Assembly: GCA_937920105.1 (NCBI GenBank)
Contig: CALETH010000129.1
Coordinates: 1 to 26,679, forward strand
DNA from: an uncultured Bacteroidota bacterium
GTDB lineage: Bacteria; Bacteroidota; Ignavibacteria; UBA10030; UBA8401
Length of the DNA: 26,679 nucleotides
Direction of reading: 5' to 3'
Shown here: in pieces, positions 23,751 to 26,679 of the stretch
How positions within the stretch are numbered: position 1 is the stretch's first letter
Layout: every line of letters starts with the position of its first letter
Notes under the pieces: generated by a model
What the model was told of the DNA's origin: nothing
The model's database searches: none
What the model saw: the letters and a program-made list of their open reading frames with translations, nothing else
Translations under genes and position numbers: made by a program

Positions 23751-26347
23751 TATGTATTAGAAGGGACAATAACGTTAAAAAAGAAACGTATATAGGCGGT
23801 GGTGGAATACTCATAATCTAAATAAGCGTATAATGCTATACTTAAAATTAAAAGAGTTATAAATGTAATACTGTATATTTTAAGTGAATACACATCATAA
23901 ATAACAGAAATTCCTTTCAGCGTTCGTAAAAATATCCACACTATAATAATTGCAAAAAGTATAATAATAGGAAGAACATACATTTCACTTTCTAAAATGC
24001 GAAACATAATCATTCCCAATGGAATAAAAATTATTATAGGAAGTGTTGCCCAAATTGTGATTGAATACGAATGAAAAAAATATACTTTCGTTTTTACAAA
24101 AAATGAAAAGAGTTGAATAAGTACTGTGAGCAATAATAATTTCAACAATGCTATGAGAGAAATGTAGGCAACGGCTTTCATCGGATTCCATGATAATGAA
24201 ATCAAAAATGTTTTGAGAGAATCCGAATAAATAAAATGTGAAAGAATATAATCCCACAAAAAATTTGTTTTATAATGATATAAAAGGCTTGATACAACTA
24301 AACCAAATGTTACAGAAACGATGCACAATAATAACGTTGTATGAAAAATCGTAAGAGAACGTTGGTCTCGAATATCAGCAAAAAAATTATACGTTCGAAA
24401 TAGTGAACGATTTACTCCTTCACGAAAACGACGATTGCTATTATAAATCCACGCAAAAAGAATTAACAACACTAATCCAACAACAACATACACTGTCGGA
24501 GATTCTGGAATATAGGCACCGACAGGCAACGCCATTACTTTTTCATTAAAATACATTGAACGCACAACATTGTAAGCAATTTTCTTTTCTCTATTATATT
24601 CTACAATTCCGTACGTCGATAAATATGGATTTTCTAATTTCAATGCCATCATCGGACGTGCACTTTGCCAATCTGCAAAAGAAGAAATAAAACCACCTGT
24701 TGCTTTTACTTCTTTCAACACATTATAATGTTGTAATAAAAATCGTGCTTGTGCTTCTTGCGAAGTTGGGTCACTATATCCACTGCGATTTCCTACGACA
24801 ATTTTCTTTCCATAATTTCCTACCACCAATGGTTCATTCGGAAAATTTTGCTTCCACTCTTCCAACATTTTTTTGTATGATGTTAATTCTTGTGGTGGAG
24901 TAATTGCAGTGATATCTGTTATTCCAACATTATCATTCACATATCTTCCTCGCACAACACAATACGTCAATCTTGTATCTAATGATTTTGCAATACGATG
25001 GAGTTCTGTGATAATATTATTTTCACGATTTGACGAAAGTTCAACACCATCCCCAACTCCCCACGCAATAATACTTGGATGATTTTTATCTCGCTGAATC
25101 ATTTCCTTCAAACGATTTTCTGCAATACTTTTATAATTATCATTTGCAAAAATTGGTTCAGGAATTTCATACAATGAAATTTCTTGAAACACTAAAATTC
25201 CATACTTATCACACAAAGTAAGGAAATATGGATGTGGTGAATGAAATGCAAATCTTATAACATTCACTCCAAGATTTTTGATTGCAAGAATATCGTTTTC
25301 CATTTCTGTGTACGAAATGGCATTCCCAAATTTTGGAGAATCTTCATGATAAATGATTCCTTGAAGAATAATTGATACACCATTAAAAAGAATTTTATTT
25401 TTTTCTTTAACGATGGTACGAATTCCTGTATCAACAGTGTACTCATCAAGAAGTGTAGATTTTTTTTCTTCAACAGAAGAGAGAATAATTTTTATTGTGT
25501 ATAATTCCGGAGAATCTAAATTCCACAATTTTGCATTTGGAATAAAAATTGATTGTAGTAATGATACATCTCTATTAACTTCCGGTGTTAATGGTTGCGG
25601 TGGATTTTTTGCAACAACTGTTCCAGTAGATTTTTCTATTGCTTCTATTTCTACTGTAAATTTTTGCGATGAAAAAAGTGAGGAAAATTCTTTTGCAGAA
25701 ATTACTGTTTGTATAGAAAGTTTTACTCCTTTGGGTTCTATGCTTTCAGTGGAGATAATTGCATTATCAATCCAAATTTTTGGTGTCGCTACAATAAAAA
25801 TATCACGAAAAATTCCACCATAATTTTTCCATCCACCAATTTGTTGACGCAACGGAAGTGTTGTCTTTGCATTTAACCGATTATCAGTAACAATGCGAAT
25901 AGTATTTTCTTGTCCGACTTGAATGATATTTTCCGGAATGAGAAATGAGAATGATGTGTAACCACCTTCGTGTTTTCCGATAAAGGTTTCGTTCACATAA
26001 ATTTCTGCTTGGTCGTTAATTCCATACGCAACAAGTTTGAAACTTTTTTCGGTGATACTTTTTTCATCAACGGTAAATTTACGAGTGAAAGTAATTTTTC
26101 CTTCATAATCAAAAGCGACGGGAATTTTTACCATTTGCCAATGGCTTTCTTCTTCAAAAGAATAATTCCACTGACCTGCTAAATCAATAATAGTACGAGT
26201 TGGTGATGAATAATTGAGAATCTCAGGATGTGAGGATGTACCATTTTCTAAAATTTGCTGAGAAAATGTTGTGGTAAGAAATAATAGAAATGTAAGAAAA
26301 AGCCCAAAAAAGAAGTAAAAATGCGAATTTTGCAAAGATTTTCCCAC
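23750..26347 (-). CDS. Glycoside hydrolase family 2-like protein fused to a multi-pass membrane domain; probable pseudoenzyme
   Basis: 865 residues. A signal peptide or anchor covers about 9-29. A GH2 sugar-binding jelly roll runs about 52-188 (DLAGQWNYSF, GGIFRDIFI), then an immunoglobulin-like domain about 190-310. A TIM barrel spans about 315-600 (GIIYHEDSP, NVIRFAFHSPHPYFLTLCDKYG). The C-terminus, about 615-845, has six or so membrane helices and may be Yip1-like. The acid/base site, normally WxxGNE, reads WGVGDG (429-434), replacing Glu with Gly. The likely nucleophile site, normally SEYG, reads GNYG (510-513). Hydrolysis is therefore doubtful; carbohydrate sensing or binding at the membrane fits better. 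The start is the GTG at 26347, though TTG at 26335 is possible. It is coupled to smc by TAATG. The membrane-domain name is tentative. Confidence 0.85.
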   Translation of the reverse strand: MGKSLQNSHFYFFFGLFLTFLLFLTTTFSQQILENGTSSHPEILNYSSPTRTIIDLAGQWNYSFEEESHWQMVKIPVAFDYEGKITFTRKFTVDEKSITEKSFKLVAYGINDQAEIYVNETFIGKHEGGYTSFSFLIPENIIQVGQENTIRIVTDNRLNAKTTLPLRQQIGGWKNYGGIFRDIFIVATPKIWIDNAIISTESIEPKGVKLSIQTVISAKEFSSLFSSQKFTVEIEAIEKSTGTVVAKNPPQPLTPEVNRDVSLLQSIFIPNAKLWNLDSPELYTIKIILSSVEEKKSTLLDEYTVDTGIRTIVKEKNKILFNGVSIILQGIIYHEDSPKFGNAISYTEMENDILAIKNLGVNVIRFAFHSPHPYFLTLCDKYGILVFQEISLYEIPEPIFANDNYKSIAENRLKEMIQRDKNHPSIIAWGVGDGVELSSNRENNIITELHRIAKSLDTRLTYCVVRGRYVNDNVGITDITAITPPQELTSYKKMLEEWKQNFPNEPLVVGNYGKKIVVGNRSGYSDPTSQEAQARFLLQHYNVLKEVKATGGFISSFADWQSARPMMALKLENPYLSTYGIVEYNREKKIAYNVVRSMYFNEKVMALPVGAYIPESPTVYVVVGLVLLILFAWIYNSNRRFREGVNRSLFRTYNFFADIRDQRSLTIFHTTLLLCIVSVTFGLVVSSLLYHYKTNFLWDYILSHFIYSDSLKTFLISLSWNPMKAVAYISLIALLKLLLLTVLIQLFSFFVKTKVYFFHSYSITIWATLPIIIFIPLGMIMFRILESEMYVLPIIILFAIIIVWIFLRTLKGISVIYDVYSLKIYSITFITLLILSIALYAYLDYEYSTTAYIRFFFNVIVPSNT

Positions 26348-26427
26348 TATAAAATTACGTTTTTGGTACTTAATATACTACAAAAATGGTGGGAATGCAA
26401 TGAGATTTTGCATTTCTTCTAAACGAT

Positions 26428-26454
26428 AAATCCTGCCAGAATCTGGCAGGATTT
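26428..26454. repeat. Palindrome AAATCCTGCCAGA-A-TCTGGCAGGATTT
   Basis: Perfect 13-base arms around a single base, downstream of the T9SS relic on the minus strand. It may be the transcription terminator of the former T9SS gene, though no long T-run follows on either strand, or a mobile palindrome. Confidence 0.75.
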
Positions 26455-26485
26455 GATACTGATTACGATTTCTGAATATTGGAGT

Positions 26486-26638
26486 CTATTTTACCAACAT
26501 CATCCTTTTAACTTCAGAAAATTTTCCAGCAGTTAATTTGTAAAAATAGATTCCACTGGATAAATTACTTCCATCAAATTTTACTTCATGCTGGATATTA
26601 ATGTTTTGAATTAACACTATATCAGCAAATTTTGCTGA
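26486..26638 (-). pseudogene. Remnant of a T9SS C-terminal sorting domain
   Basis: An open frame of 50 codons with no start codon, closed upstream by an in-frame TAA (26639-26641). The C-terminal part reads HEVKFDGSNLSSGIYFYKL then TAGKFSEVKRMMLVK, the classic end of cargo proteins of the Bacteroidota type IX secretion system. The segment before it (residues 1-16) no longer follows the usual NxLGQxVxxL pattern, and the start overlaps a palindrome. It is best read as the surviving tail of a degraded secreted-protein gene; a frameshifted gene continuing beyond the window is the alternative. Confidence 0.75.
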
Positions 26639-26639
26639 T
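26621..26639. repeat. Palindrome ATCAGCAAA-T-TTTGCTGAT
   Basis: Perfect 9-base arms around one base. It overlaps the upstream end of the T9SS relic and the in-frame stop, as though a palindromic element had been inserted at that point. Confidence 0.7.
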
Positions 26640-26643
26640 TAAA

Positions 26644-26659
26644 TGTGATTTGTATCACA
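26644..26659. promoter_or_regulatory. CRP/FNR-family operator, perfect TGTGA-N6-TCACA
   Basis: TGTGATTTGTATCACA matches the CRP consensus TGTGA-N6-TCACA exactly. Adjacent AT-rich sequence to the right could hold a promoter for a gene beyond the window. No CRP-type regulator is encoded here, so the binding protein is unknown. Confidence 0.5.
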
Positions 26660-26679
26660 TATTTTATATTATACATAAG

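Larger units (their letters stand above)
26348..26679. other. Gene-free edge region: two palindromes, a T9SS tail relic and a CRP-like site
   Basis: 332 bases with no intact gene. Going up: the 27-base palindrome (26428-26454), the T9SS C-terminal relic on the minus strand (26486-26638), a 19-base palindrome (26621-26639) overlapping its upstream end, and a CRP-type operator (26644-26659). After that, AT-rich sequence with TATATTATAC-like words could form a -10 for a gene beyond the edge. Confidence 0.7.

Noticed and set aside
23750..26347. Naming the GH2-like protein as beta-galactosidase or beta-glucuronidase
   Set aside because: The expected catalytic glutamates are not at the conserved motifs, so an enzyme name would mislead.
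1..26679. CRISPR arrays, tRNA or rRNA genes, intact transposases
   Set aside because: Read through all gaps; no regular spacer-repeat pattern, no cloverleaf-like GC-rich segments and no transposase reading frame were seen.

Overview
The window is AT-rich (about one third G+C by eye) and almost entirely coding. All protein genes but two lie on the minus strand, so transcription runs mostly from high to low coordinates. A type IX secretion (T9SS) C-terminal sorting signal remnant at the right edge, a fused E1 alpha/beta 2-oxo acid dehydrogenase, leucine dehydrogenase, a DUF5063 protein and a TAnnTTTG-type promoter point to the Bacteroidota/Chlorobiota group. I favour a deep branch such as Ignavibacteria or Kapabacteria. 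This is inferred from gene content; there is no rRNA here.

Right part (26.7-18.7 kb): an edge region with palindromes, a decayed T9SS tail and a CRP-like operator. Next is a membrane-anchored glycoside-hydrolase-2-like protein whose two catalytic glutamates appear to be missing, coupled by a TAATG overlap to smc (chromosome condensation). A repeat-filled gap follows, then DUF5063 and HAD phosphatase genes.

Middle part (18.6-13.3 kb): tightly packed envelope and tRNA genes: an isoprenylcysteine-methyltransferase-like protein, a DCC thiol oxidoreductase, a small exported protein, lpxB, a DUF374 acyltransferase, lpxK and queA. LpxB and LpxK show that lipid A is made, so the cell is Gram-negative. 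The only plus-strand genes (12.56-13.18 kb) are a small zinc-ribbon protein and rpsU. They face queA across a symmetric terminator and diverge from lpdA.

Left-middle part (12.3-3.1 kb): one long operon-like series, lpdA - hypothetical - lipB - E1 alpha/beta fusion - YoaK-like - truncated hemoglobin - DUF433 - DUF5615 - E2 - leucine dehydrogenase. Most gaps are 16 bases or less. Leucine dehydrogenase would deaminate Leu/Ile/Val, E1/E2/E3 would convert the 2-oxo acids to branched acyl-CoAs, and LipB with LipA would install the lipoyl cofactor on E2. Between E1 and E2 sits a four-gene cassette with no clear link to that pathway.

Left part (3.1-0 kb): lipA, a membrane/coiled-coil hypothetical and a pyruvate-dehydrogenase-type E1 alpha, separated by gaps full of dispersed repeats. 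At least six repeat families recur or are recognisable. They include 35-base tracts of five 7-mers at three gene ends, paired CCCCTCT/AGAGGGG hairpins, and several copies of an ATTCCCGC...GCGGGAAT element.
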